A DNA stretch of 52,993 nt from Oscillospiraceae bacterium (GTDB taxonomy: Bacteria; Bacillota; Clostridia; Oscillospirales; Oscillospiraceae): the NCBI GenBank assembly GCA_910575695.1, contig CAJTGJ010000028.1, forward strand, positions 1-52,993, read 5' to 3'. Below, piece by piece: positions 9,822 to 17,717 of this stretch (position 1 is its first letter; every line of letters begins with the position of its first letter). Made by a program: the position numbers and the translations under genes. Below the pieces are notes generated by a model. The model was not told the origin of the DNA. It searched no databases and was given only the letters and a program-made list of their open reading frames with translations.

Positions 9822-11204
9822 TTGAACATCATCATTGCCGGGGCCGGCAAGGTAGGCGGCACCGTAGCCGAGCATTTAGCCGACGAGGGCCACAGCGTCA
9901 CCATTGTGGATATCTCCGACAAAACCCTGGAGCGGCTGTCCAACCAGCTTGACGTCATGGGCATGAAGGGCAACTGCGTATCCAGGGACATCCTGCTGGA
10001 GGCCGGTGTCAGGGAGTGCGACGTGCTCATCGCCGCCACCGCCTCCGACGAAATCAACCTGCTGTGCTGCCACACCGCCCATAACCAGGGGGTGCCCTAC
10101 ACCGTGGCCCGTGTCCGAGGCACCGAGTACGCCAATAATTTAGACGTGCTGAAGCGGGACCTGGGCATCACCATGCTGATTAACCCCGAGTTCGCCTCGG
10201 CGGTGGAGATCTCCCGCCTCCTGCGCTTCCCCTCCGCCGCCAACATCGACACCTTTGCCCGGGGCCGGGTGGAGCTGATCTCCTTCCACGTCCAGGAGAG
10301 CGACTTCCTGGTGGGCCGCTCCCTGGCCTCCCTGTCCTCCAAAATTCAAGGCCTGCCGGTGCTGTTCTGCGCCGTGGAGCGGGGGGACGGCGTATTCATC
10401 CCCAACGGCGCCACCGTGCTGGACAAGGACGACCGGGTGTATATGGCGGGCACCCCCAACGGCGTCCACCAGTTTTTCAAGCTGCTGGGCCGCAACACCC
10501 ACCGCATCCGCAATGTGTTTATCATCGGCGGCGGGCGGATCGCGTTCTATCTGCTGGTCCAACTGGAGCGGCTGGGCATGAACTGCAAGGTGGTGGAGAA
10601 AAGCGACGTGCGCTGCCGGGCTATGGCGGAGGAATTTCCCCATTCCCTCATCATCCAGGGGGACGGCACCGACCCGGAACTGCTTACCGAGGAGCGCATG
10701 GCCGCCAGCGATGCCTTTATCGCCCTCACCGACCGGGACGAGGACAATCTGATCATCTCCCTATACGCCCACCAGGCGGGGGTGTCCAAGGTGGTGGCCA
10801 AGTCTAACCGGCAGAATTACACCTCCATCGCCCATTCCGCCGGGGTGGAGTCGGTGGTGTCCCCCAAGCTCACCACCGCCGGGCAGATTTTGCGCATGGT
10901 CCGGGGTCTGCAAAATTCCAAGGGCAGCGCCATGACCGCCCTGTACCGCATCGCCGAGGGGCAGGCGGAGGCCATGGAGTTCGTGGTGGCCCCCAACACC
11001 CAGCATCTGGGCATTCCGCTGAAGGACTTGAAGCTGCGCAAGGGCATCCTGATCGCCGTCATCGTCCGGGGCAATAAAGTCATCATCCCCGAGGGCTCCA
11101 CCACTCTGGAGCGGGGGGACAACGTGATCGTGGTGGCCCGGAACAGCGGCATCCTGGACCTGAACGACATCTATGAGAGCGGCGGGCTGAGGGCAGGGGG
11201 CTGA
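9822..11204 (+). CDS. trkA: Trk potassium uptake system, NAD-binding subunit TrkA
   Basis: 460 residues forming two tandem RCK units. The first Rossmann motif is IIIAGAGKVGGTVAEHL (about 3-19) and the second VFIIGGGRIAFYLLVQL (about 230-246), each followed by a TrkA-C domain; the last ends GDNVIVVARNSG. TrkA is the cytoplasmic ring that binds NAD(H)/ATP and gates the TrkH channel. The start is a TTG with MNIIIAGAG following directly; there is no better start but the ribosome site (GAGG) is distant, so initiation may be weak. trkH starts 4 bp downstream, giving a two-gene operon. Confidence 0.95.
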   Translation: MNIIIAGAGKVGGTVAEHLADEGHSVTIVDISDKTLERLSNQLDVMGMKGNCVSRDILLEAGVRECDVLIAATASDEINLLCCHTAHNQGVPYTVARVRGTEYANNLDVLKRDLGITMLINPEFASAVEISRLLRFPSAANIDTFARGRVELISFHVQESDFLVGRSLASLSSKIQGLPVLFCAVERGDGVFIPNGATVLDKDDRVYMAGTPNGVHQFFKLLGRNTHRIRNVFIIGGGRIAFYLLVQLERLGMNCKVVEKSDVRCRAMAEEFPHSLIIQGDGTDPELLTEERMAASDAFIALTDRDEDNLIISLYAHQAGVSKVVAKSNRQNYTSIAHSAGVESVVSPKLTTAGQILRMVRGLQNSKGSAMTALYRIAEGQAEAMEFVVAPNTQHLGIPLKDLKLRKGILIAVIVRGNKVIIPEGSTTLERGDNVIVVARNSGILDLNDIYESGGLRAGG

Positions 11205-11208
11205 TGGG

Positions 11209-12651
11209 ATGAATTTCAAGCTTGTCCTGCGCATCACCGGCTTCACCCTGCTGATCGAGGCGGGGGCCATGCTGATCCCGCTGGCGGTGTCCCTGCTTTA
11301 CGGGGAAAGCCCTGTCCCCTTTTTGTGTACCATCCTGATTATCCTGGCGGCGGCCTGCGTGCCGGTATTCCTGCTCAAGCCCAGGCAGCAGGACTTCTTT
11401 GCCCGGGAGGGCTTTTTCACCGTGGGGCTGATCTGGGTTCTGTTCGGCGTGTTCGGGGCGCTCCCCTTCTGGTTTTCCCACCAGTTCGGCTCCTATGTGG
11501 ACTGCTTTTTCGAGACGATTTCCGGCTTCACCACCACCGGGGCCACCATTTTGACCGAGATCGAGGGTCTGCCCATGGGCCTGCTGTTCTGGCGCTCCTT
11601 CACCCACTGGCTGGGGGGCATGGGAGTGCTTGTGCTCACCGCCGCCCTGCTCCCCTTCCTGGGCATCAGCTCCAATTTCCTCATCCGGGCGGAAAGCCCC
11701 GGCCCGGTGAAAAGCAAGCTGATGCCCCGGGCCTCCCAGTCGTCCAAGATCCTGTACGCCATTTACCTGGCCCTCACGGTGCTGGAGATTTTGTGTCTGC
11801 GCGTCGCGGGGATGAACTGGTACGACGCCGTCACCCACGCCATGTCCACGGCAGGCACCGGCGGTTTTTCCGATATGAACGCCTCCGTGGGTTCCTTCGG
11901 AAATCCGACCGTTGAAATCATCATCACCGTGTTCATGCTGCTGTTCTCGGTGAACTTTGCCATTTACTTCCTGATCCTCACCGGGAAAGTGAAGCAGGCG
12001 CTGAAAAGCGACGAGCTGCGCTTTTTCCTGATTATGGTGGCCATATCCATCGCCGCCATTGCCTGGAATCTGCGGGACGTGTATGCCACCATCGGGGACT
12101 GCGTACGGTACGCCGCCTTCCAGGTGGCCTCCATCGTATCCACCACCGGGTTTTCCTCCGCCAACTACGATCTGTGGCCGGAGTTCTCCAAGGTACTGCT
12201 GGTGGTGCTCACCTTTATCGGAGCCTGCGCCGGCTCCACCGGCGGCGGCATCAAATGCAGCCGCATCCTGCTCCTGATCCGCTCCGCCGGGCGGGAGGTG
12301 CGCTCCATCATCCACCCCAGGGCGGTGTCCGTGGTACGGCTGGACGGCGCGCCGGTGTCCGAGTCCACCCTCCACACCACCCAGTGCTATTTCATCATCA
12401 ACCTGTTCCTGGTGTTCGGCGCGGCCATCGTGGTGGGGCTGGACAATTTCTCCTTCGGCACCACCCTCACCGCCGTCATCACCTGCATCAGCAACGTGGG
12501 GCCCGGCCTGGAGCTGGTGGGCCCGGCGGGGAATTTCGCCGCCTTTTCGGTGCTGAGCAAGCTGGTGCTGTCCTTCCTGATGGTGCTGGGCCGTCTGGAG
12601 ATGTACCCCATCCTGGTTTTGTTCAGCCGCTCCGCCTGGAAACGCTCCTGA
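11209..12651 (+). CDS. trkH: Trk potassium uptake channel subunit TrkH
   Basis: 480 residues, strongly hydrophobic. The four pore loops of the SKT superfamily can be picked out: ISGFTTTGATIL, MSTAGTGGFSDMN, VSTTGFSSANYD and CISNVGPGLE. The glycine in each lines the K+ selectivity filter. SFTHWLGGMGVLV is the family signature after pore loop 1. Together with TrkA it forms a low-affinity K+ uptake system in the cell membrane. ATG lies 4 bp after the trkA stop. Transcription probably ends in the hairpin at 12652. Confidence 0.96.
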   Translation: MNFKLVLRITGFTLLIEAGAMLIPLAVSLLYGESPVPFLCTILIILAAACVPVFLLKPRQQDFFAREGFFTVGLIWVLFGVFGALPFWFSHQFGSYVDCFFETISGFTTTGATILTEIEGLPMGLLFWRSFTHWLGGMGVLVLTAALLPFLGISSNFLIRAESPGPVKSKLMPRASQSSKILYAIYLALTVLEILCLRVAGMNWYDAVTHAMSTAGTGGFSDMNASVGSFGNPTVEIIITVFMLLFSVNFAIYFLILTGKVKQALKSDELRFFLIMVAISIAAIAWNLRDVYATIGDCVRYAAFQVASIVSTTGFSSANYDLWPEFSKVLLVVLTFIGACAGSTGGGIKCSRILLLIRSAGREVRSIIHPRAVSVVRLDGAPVSESTLHTTQCYFIINLFLVFGAAIVVGLDNFSFGTTLTAVITCISNVGPGLELVGPAGNFAAFSVLSKLVLSFLMVLGRLEMYPILVLFSRSAWKRS

Positions 12652-12743
12652 GTTCCTTTTTCTCGAGGGAAAAAGGAACCGAAAAAGAGTTTGATGCTCG
12701 CTGACGGTTATGGTCTGTGATTGGACATCTGCCGCCCGACGAC
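12652..12743 (+). repeat. Interspersed intergenic repeat, copy A (hairpin plus conserved tail)
   Basis: About 92 bp. It starts with a hairpin (12652-12679, arms GTTCCTTTTT / AAAAAGGAAC), then CGAAAAAGAG, a variable middle with GCTCGCT, and ends CCGCCCGACGAC. Copy B at 23793-23881 is in the opposite orientation. The first 38 bases differ at one position and the last 12 are identical. The hairpin can act as the trkH terminator. No coding capacity. Confidence 0.75.
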
Positions 12744-12787
12744 TGACTGCTGTTGGATATTGACAAAAGAAAGGGACTGACAATGCT

Positions 12788-13999
12788 ATGAAATACGATT
12801 TTACCTCTGTTATGGATCGGAGCGGGCGGGACGCTATCGCTGTAGACAACATCGGCCTGGGGGGCATGGCCCCCGGCGCGCCCATGGAGGGCTTCGACGC
12901 GATTCCCATGTGGGTGGCGGACATGAATTTTCCCACGGTCCCCACGGTCCCCGCCGCCATCATTGAGCGGGCCAAGCACCCTGCCTATGGCTACTTCTCC
13001 CCCTCTGACGGGTATTTTGACGCCATCATCCGCTGGCACGAGACACGAAACGGCGCCACCGGGCTGTCCAAAGAGCACATCGGCCACGAAAACGGCGTGC
13101 TGGGCGGGGTGGTGTCTGCGGTGAACGTGCTGTGTTCCCGAGGAGATAACATACTGCTCCACTCCCCTACCTACATTGGCTTTACCAATTCCCTTACCAA
13201 CAACGGGTACCGCATCGTCCACAGCCCGCTGGTGCAGGATGAAAACGGCGTATGGCGGATGGATTTTGACGATATGGAGCGAAAAATCCTGGAAAAACAC
13301 ATCCATACCGCGGTATTCTGTTCCCCCCACAACCCTTGCGGCCGGGTGTGGGAGCGCTGGGAGCTGGAGCGGGCCATGGATCTGTTCCGCAGGCACGATG
13401 TGTATGTGGTATCCGATGAGATCTGGTCGGATCTGACGCTGGAGGGTTACAGCCACATCCCCACCCAGAGCGTCAGCGAGGACGCGCGGCAGCGTACCAT
13501 TGCCGTCTACGCTCCCTCCAAAACCTTCAATCTGGCGGGGCTGGTGGGCAGTTACCACATCATTTATAACCAGCGGCTCCGGGACCGGGTGCGGAAGGAA
13601 TCCTCCCTGAGCCACTACAACGCCATGAATGTGCTGTCCATGCACGCCCTCATCGCCGCCTACGGCTCTGAGGGGCAGGCGTGGCTGGACGAGCTGCGGC
13701 AGGTGCTCACCGGGAATGTGGACTTTGCCTGCGGCTGTATTGCCCAGCGCTTCCAGGGCGTGGCGGTGTCCAGGCCCCAGGGCACCTATATGCTGTTTCT
13801 GGACTGCGCCCAGTGGTGCGGGGCCCATGGAAAGACCATCGGCGAGCTGGAGAAAATGGGCTGGGACGTGGGCGTGGCGTGGCAGGACGGGCGGATGTTC
13901 CACGGCCCCTGCCACATCCGCATGAACCTGGCCCTGCCCCGGTCCCGGGTGGAGGAGGCGTTCCGCCGGCTGGACCAGCACGTATTCAACGCGGAATAA
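12788..13999 (+). CDS. PatB/MalY-type PLP-dependent C-S lyase (aminotransferase class I/II fold)
   Basis: 403 residues. The N-terminal signature FDAIPMWVADMNFPTVP and AYGYFSPSDGYFDAIIRW places it in the MalY/PatB branch (cystathionine beta-lyase / cysteine desulfhydrase). The PLP lysine is Lys245 in YAPSKTFNLAGL; HNPCGRVW and YVVSDEIWSDL supply cofactor contacts. Likely reaction: cleavage of cystathionine or a cysteine conjugate to thiol, pyruvate and ammonia. In other species MalY also modulates maltose regulators; no such link is visible here. The start follows AAAGGGACTGACAATGCT. A terminator at 14001 ends the unit. Confidence 0.9.
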   Translation: MKYDFTSVMDRSGRDAIAVDNIGLGGMAPGAPMEGFDAIPMWVADMNFPTVPTVPAAIIERAKHPAYGYFSPSDGYFDAIIRWHETRNGATGLSKEHIGHENGVLGGVVSAVNVLCSRGDNILLHSPTYIGFTNSLTNNGYRIVHSPLVQDENGVWRMDFDDMERKILEKHIHTAVFCSPHNPCGRVWERWELERAMDLFRRHDVYVVSDEIWSDLTLEGYSHIPTQSVSEDARQRTIAVYAPSKTFNLAGLVGSYHIIYNQRLRDRVRKESSLSHYNAMNVLSMHALIAAYGSEGQAWLDELRQVLTGNVDFACGCIAQRFQGVAVSRPQGTYMLFLDCAQWCGAHGKTIGELEKMGWDVGVAWQDGRMFHGPCHIRMNLALPRSRVEEAFRRLDQHVFNAE

Positions 14000-14000
14000 A

Positions 14001-14036
14001 AAACAGCCGCCCGTGCTCCGGGCGGCTGTCCTTTAT
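14001..14036. terminator. Bidirectional terminator between patB-like and thioesterase genes
   Basis: ACAGCCGCCCG (14003-14013) pairs with CGGGCGGCTGT (14019-14029), with an A-run before and a T-rich tail after. It serves the two convergent genes and overlaps the end of the thioesterase gene. Confidence 0.85.
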
Positions 14037-14425
14037 TCCTTGACCTTGGCCTGTGTCTTAGCCAGAAATTTTTCCGGCTTGATGATAAAGCGCTGATGGG
14101 TTCCCCCGCCGATCTTCTCCGCCTCGTCATAGGCGGTGACGGTGAAAGTGAGCTTCCGGCCCTCCACGGCGGTGACCTCCGCCTCCGCCCACACCTTCAT
14201 GCCGATGGGGGTGGCGGCGTCGTGGGTGATGTCCAGCCGGATGCCCACAGTGCCCTCGTCCGGGGCAAGCTGGGCCTGGACGGCGTTGACGGCGGCGTTT
14301 TCCATCAGGGCAATCATATACGGGGTGGCAAATACAGGCACCAGCCCCGAGCCCACCGCCTGGGCGGTGTTTTCCTGAGTGACCACGGCTTCGGCGCGGC
14401 CCTTCATGCCGGTTTCGATTGACAT
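14033..14425 (-). CDS. Hotdog-fold thioesterase, fluoroacetyl-CoA thioesterase (FlK)-like
   Basis: 130 residues, single hotdog domain. ATPYMIALMENAAVNAV matches the central helix of FlK-like thioesterases, and VGIRLDITHDAATPIGMKVWAEAEV the following strand pair. The C-terminal GTHQRFIIKPEKF is also typical. The natural substrate is unlikely to be fluoroacetyl-CoA; small acyl-CoA hydrolysis is a family-level inference. ATG 14425 has AACGGAGGAATTGCC in front. It has its own promoter at 14457-14485 and is monocistronic. Confidence 0.85.
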   Translation of the reverse strand: MSIETGMKGRAEAVVTQENTAQAVGSGLVPVFATPYMIALMENAAVNAVQAQLAPDEGTVGIRLDITHDAATPIGMKVWAEAEVTAVEGRKLTFTVTAYDEAEKIGGGTHQRFIIKPEKFLAKTQAKVKE

Positions 14426-14456
14426 GGCAATTCCTCCGTTCCTTTTGACTGCCCTA

Positions 14457-14485
14457 ACTATACACCACTTGGGCGGCTTTGGCAA
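14457..14485 (-). promoter_or_regulatory. Sigma-A promoter for the thioesterase gene
   Basis: Minus strand: TTGCCA (14485-14480), 17-bp spacer, TATAGT (14462-14457), about 30 bp before the start codon. Confidence 0.75.
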
Positions 14486-14554
14486 GGGGGTTCCTGTCCG
14501 GGACCGTTCAGGATTTATGCCGCTGGAGAAAGCCCTATGCTTTCAGGAAATGAG

Positions 14555-14583
14555 TTGAACAGGGCATATCCCTGTGATATAAT
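14555..14583 (+). promoter_or_regulatory. Sigma-A promoter for the MATE exporter gene
   Basis: TTGAAC (14555-14560), 17-bp spacer, TATAAT (14578-14583). The start codon is at 14730, so the transcript would have a leader of about 140 bases. The leader holds a tight hairpin GGCCGC-TTC-GCGGCC (14615-14629) and a second stem built from GCGC/CTTCAAA and TTTGGAAG/CGC. This accounts for the divergent gap 14426-14729. Confidence 0.75.
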
Positions 14584-14729
14584 ATCAAAATAACAATAAA
14601 AATGGATGCGGGCAGGCCGCTTCGCGGCCCCCGCGGCGCAGACTTCAAAAGACGCGGTTTTGCTTCTTTGGAAGCGCGTGGCGATAGACTGAATCAATTA
14701 CTCTTGAAACTGTAAAACGAGGTGTTTCT

Positions 14730-16130
14730 GTGGAAGACGCAAAAAAAACCGCGCTCTTTGAGAGCACCCCCGTCCCCAAGGCGGTGCTCACTCTGGCCGT
14801 CCCCACCATTCTCAGCTCGCTGGTCATGGTCATCTATAACATGGCGGACACCTATTTTGTGGGGATGCTCAACAATTCCATCCAAAATTCGGCGGTGACC
14901 CTGGCCGCGCCGGTGCTGCTGGCCTTCAACGCGGTGAACAACCTGTTCGGCGTGGGTTCCAGCAGTATGATGAGCCGGTCCCTGGGGGCCAGGGACTACA
15001 ACGCGGTGCGCAAAAGCTCCGCCATCGGCTTCTACTGCGCCCTGGCCAGCGGCATCCTGTTTTCCCTGCTGGTCACAGCGTTCCGCGCCCCCCTGCTGGT
15101 CCTGCTGGGCGCGGACGGCGCCACCACCGCCGCCACCGCCCAGTACCTGTTCTGGACCACCTCCTGCGGCGCGGCCCCCGCCATTTTGAACGTGGTGATG
15201 GCCTACATGGTGCGCTCCGAGGGCTCCGCCCTCCACGCCAGCATCGGCACCATGAGCGGATGCCTGCTGAACATTCTGCTGGACCCCATTTTCATCCTGC
15301 CCTGGGGGCTGAATATGGGCGCGGCGGGGGCGGGCTGCGCCACCTTTCTGTCCAACTGCGCGGCCTGCCTGTATTTCTTCGTGCTTCTCTTTGTCAAACG
15401 GGGGAAAACCTACGTGTGCGTCAACCCCGCCATGCTCCCCCGAAGCGGCAGGATCATCGCCGGGATCTGCGTGGTAGGGGTGCCCGCCGCCATCCAGAAT
15501 CTGCTCAACGTGACCAGTATGACGGTGCTGAACAACTTCACCGCCGCGTACCAGGACCCGGACGCCGTAGCCGCCATCGGAATTGTGCAGAAAATCAACA
15601 TGATCCCGCTGCAAATCACCTTCGGCCTGTCCCAGGGCATCATGCCGCTGATCAGCTACAACTACGCCTGCGGCAACGTGGACCGCATGAAGCAAACCCT
15701 GGTGTTCAACATCAAAATTGCCACCGTGTTTTTGGCGGTGGTGACCACCGGGTACTACATCGGCGCGGGCTCCCTGGTGTCCCTGTTCATGAACAACCCC
15801 GCCGTGGTGGGGTATGGCGCCCGGTTCCTCCGGGGGCTGTGCCTGTGCCTGCCCTTCCTCGCCCTGGATTTTCTGGCGGTGGGCGTGTTCCAGGCCTGCG
15901 GCCTGGGGAAATACGCTCTGCTGTTCGCCATCCTGCGTAAAATCGTGCTGGAGATCCCCGCGCTGTATCTTCTGAACCACTTCTTCCACCTGTACGGCCT
16001 GCCCTATGCCCAGCCCGCGGCGGAGCTGGTGCTGGCTGTGGCGGCGGTGGTCATGCTGGTCTACCTGTTCCGGCGGATGTACGCCGAGGGAGCGCCGCTC
16101 AACGCCCACAGAGACGCCGTTGATTCGTGA
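14730..16130 (+). CDS. MATE family multidrug/Na+ efflux transporter
   Basis: 466 residues with about 12 membrane helices in two homologous halves. VPTILSSLVMVIYNMADTYF is the classic first-helix signature of the DinF/NorM-type MATE family, and the second half repeats it (VPAAIQNLLNVTSMTVLNNF, LSQGIMPLISYNYACG). It should export organic cations or metabolites against H+ or Na+. The start is GTG with GAGG 9 bases upstream. It is monocistronic behind a good promoter and a long structured leader. The substrate cannot be inferred. Confidence 0.93.
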   Translation: MEDAKKTALFESTPVPKAVLTLAVPTILSSLVMVIYNMADTYFVGMLNNSIQNSAVTLAAPVLLAFNAVNNLFGVGSSSMMSRSLGARDYNAVRKSSAIGFYCALASGILFSLLVTAFRAPLLVLLGADGATTAATAQYLFWTTSCGAAPAILNVVMAYMVRSEGSALHASIGTMSGCLLNILLDPIFILPWGLNMGAAGAGCATFLSNCAACLYFFVLLFVKRGKTYVCVNPAMLPRSGRIIAGICVVGVPAAIQNLLNVTSMTVLNNFTAAYQDPDAVAAIGIVQKINMIPLQITFGLSQGIMPLISYNYACGNVDRMKQTLVFNIKIATVFLAVVTTGYYIGAGSLVSLFMNNPAVVGYGARFLRGLCLCLPFLALDFLAVGVFQACGLGKYALLFAILRKIVLEIPALYLLNHFFHLYGLPYAQPAAELVLAVAAVVMLVYLFRRMYAEGAPLNAHRDAVDS

Positions 16131-16223
16131 AATTGCACAAAAATGGATGCCAGCTCTTTCCTTTTCCCCCAAACGGGCCGATAAATAAGGTGTGAGAAAC
16201 CGCAGGAAGGGGGAGGAGTTCCG

Positions 16224-16991
16224 GTGAGCAGTATATCCACCATAACACCCGGCGCATCCCGTGAGGATCAGGTCACAATTGGCCAGCCTCCGCAGGAGGA
16301 CAGCTATTCCACAGCCCTGGCCCAATCTATGAAGCGGCAGGAGAACAGTCAAAGCACCTCCTCCGTTCCTGAGATGATCCAGGAGGCCAGAGAGAAGGCA
16401 GACGCCCACGCGGAACAGCTCAAAAAGCTGGCCAAGGTCACTCCCCGCTACGGAGACGCTCCTCTGGAGGCCTACGCCCGGATCAGCCGGGCCCGCACTC
16501 CGGCTCAGGCCGGCTCCGCCGCCGGGTATGCCCGCCGGAGGCTGATTCAGCTGCAAAGCGCCGCCCGGTCCGACCCGGACCATGCCGACGAGATCAAGGC
16601 CGCTATCGCCCAGACCCAGAAAGCGGTGACCCGGGCCAACCGGAAAAAGCTGGAGCTGAACCGGGAACAGCTCTCCCGCGCCCGCATGAAGCGCATGGCG
16701 CAGGAGAAACGGCGCCGGGAGGAACAGCGCATCCGTCAGGAGCTGCGCCGCAGCCAGTCCATGCGGGCCATCCGAGAGGCGGGCTACTTCCGGGAGACGG
16801 ACATTGCCAACCGTCTGGCGGGCCAGCTGTCCGCCACCAAAATGGAGCTGCGCCAGCAGGCCGAGCAACTGGGGGAGACTGCCCAGAAATCCCTGGACGC
16901 CGCCATGCAGGGGTACTCCATCGGCACCCAGCTGGCCACTGTGGACGTGGACGCCCCTGTCCAGGCCCCCCAGGTCAATGTACAGGCATAA
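16224..16991 (+). CDS. Hypothetical protein with long charged coiled coil
   Basis: 255 residues, not recognised. It starts at GTG 16224 after GGGGGAGGAGTTCC. No signal peptide or membrane segment. Residues about 1-50 are Ser/Thr/Gln-rich and probably disordered. Residues 50-75 (MIQEAREKADAHAEQLKKLA) and about 100-185 are strongly charged, Arg/Glu/Gln-rich and predicted helical (RANRKKLELNREQLSRARMK, EKRRREEQRIRQELRRSQSM), consistent with a coiled coil. The C-terminal 50 residues contain a second heptad-like stretch. It is a single gene closed by a strong terminator. A structural or scaffold role is only a guess. Confidence 0.75.
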   Translation: MSSISTITPGASREDQVTIGQPPQEDSYSTALAQSMKRQENSQSTSSVPEMIQEAREKADAHAEQLKKLAKVTPRYGDAPLEAYARISRARTPAQAGSAAGYARRRLIQLQSAARSDPDHADEIKAAIAQTQKAVTRANRKKLELNREQLSRARMKRMAQEKRRREEQRIRQELRRSQSMRAIREAGYFRETDIANRLAGQLSATKMELRQQAEQLGETAQKSLDAAMQGYSIGTQLATVDVDAPVQAPQVNVQA

Positions 16992-16998
16992 TATTGTA

Positions 16999-17036
16999 AA
17001 GGGCGCCTGCCGCATTTGCGGCAGGCGCCCTTTTGA
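16999..17036. terminator. Bidirectional terminator
   Basis: AAGGGCGCCTGCCGC (16999-17013) pairs with GCGGCAGGCGCCCTT around ATTT and is followed by a short T-run. It separates the convergent coiled-coil gene and NUDIX fragment. Confidence 0.9.
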
Positions 17037-17049
17037 CTGTTGGGCATAG

Positions 17050-17220
17050 TCATTTCAGCTTCTCGATGAACAGCTGCATCGGCAGATAGGCGCCGTCTGT
17101 GTGCCTGACGATGAGATCGCCCGCCAGATGGAACAGCCCCTCGGGGATTGGTTCTCCCCGGACCAGCGTTTTGCCCTCGACCTTATGGAACGCCACGCCG
17201 TATGCGTCCCACAGCTCCAT
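17050..17220 (-). pseudogene. Truncated NUDIX hydrolase (N-terminal fragment)
   Basis: A 56-residue frame beginning MELWDAYGVAFHKVEGKTL and continuing VRGEPIPEGLFHLAGDLIVR, which resembles the first 45-50 residues of clostridial NUDIX hydrolases. After the segment HTDGAYLPMQ the protein should run into the Nudix box (GX5EX7REUXEEXGU). Instead it stops within six residues at LFIEKLK, so the catalytic box is missing. The fragment starts two bases after the GNAT stop codon, in the same direction. It is probably a deletion relic of a former GNAT-NUDIX operon, though a short translated product cannot be excluded. Confidence 0.65.
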
Positions 17221-17222
17221 TT

Positions 17223-17693
17223 TTACCCCTCCTTTTTCATGAGTTTGGAGCCGTATTCGTCCTCGCCGTCGTCCACGAAGCCGTTGGACAGCCAGAACCG
17301 GCGGGAGTCCTCCTTGGCATAGTTCAGCGCATAGTAAACCGCGCCGTCGGCCTTTGTTCGGGCGGTCAATGCCTCAAAACAGGCATGGCCGGTTCCATAG
17401 CCCCGGTATTCCGGAAAAACCCAGAAATCCAGGATGAAGCACTTCCCGTCCTCACTTTGGTAGGTGCAGTATTGGGACGCCCCAATCCGGACGCCGTCCC
17501 GGACAAAGTAGACCATGTGCAGCCTGTCCGGGTCGCGTTTCATCAGCCCTTCCAGATGGCCGCGGTATTCGTCACTTGAGAAATACGCTTTTTCCTCCTC
17601 CGTAACGACCATTCCATCGTTCACAAGATACTCAAATTGTATATTCCAAAATTCGTTTGCCCGTTCCGCAGGGATTTCCTCAATGGTTATCAT
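17223..17693 (-). CDS. GNAT family N-acetyltransferase
   Basis: 156 residues, a single GNAT domain. The acetyl-CoA pyrophosphate-binding loop is FPEYRGYGTGHACFEAL (motif A, V/I-x-x-x-x-R-G-x-G-x-G/A). VYYALNYAKEDSRRFWLSNGFV is the motif B region that ends GNAT folds. It transfers acetyl from acetyl-CoA to an amine; the substrate is unknown. The NUDIX relic follows at 2 bp. It lies just downstream of the ABC exporter pair in the same orientation (24-bp gap), so it may be the last intact gene of that operon. Confidence 0.88.
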   Translation of the reverse strand: MITIEEIPAERANEFWNIQFEYLVNDGMVVTEEEKAYFSSDEYRGHLEGLMKRDPDRLHMVYFVRDGVRIGASQYCTYQSEDGKCFILDFWVFPEYRGYGTGHACFEALTARTKADGAVYYALNYAKEDSRRFWLSNGFVDDGEDEYGSKLMKKEG

Positions 17694-17717
17694 TTATATA
17701 CCCTCCTCAAAGCCGGG

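Noticed and set aside
14694..17015. Long minus-strand frame across the MATE and coiled-coil genes
   Set aside because: It crosses a promoter and two genes on the other strand; composition is that of an antisense shadow.
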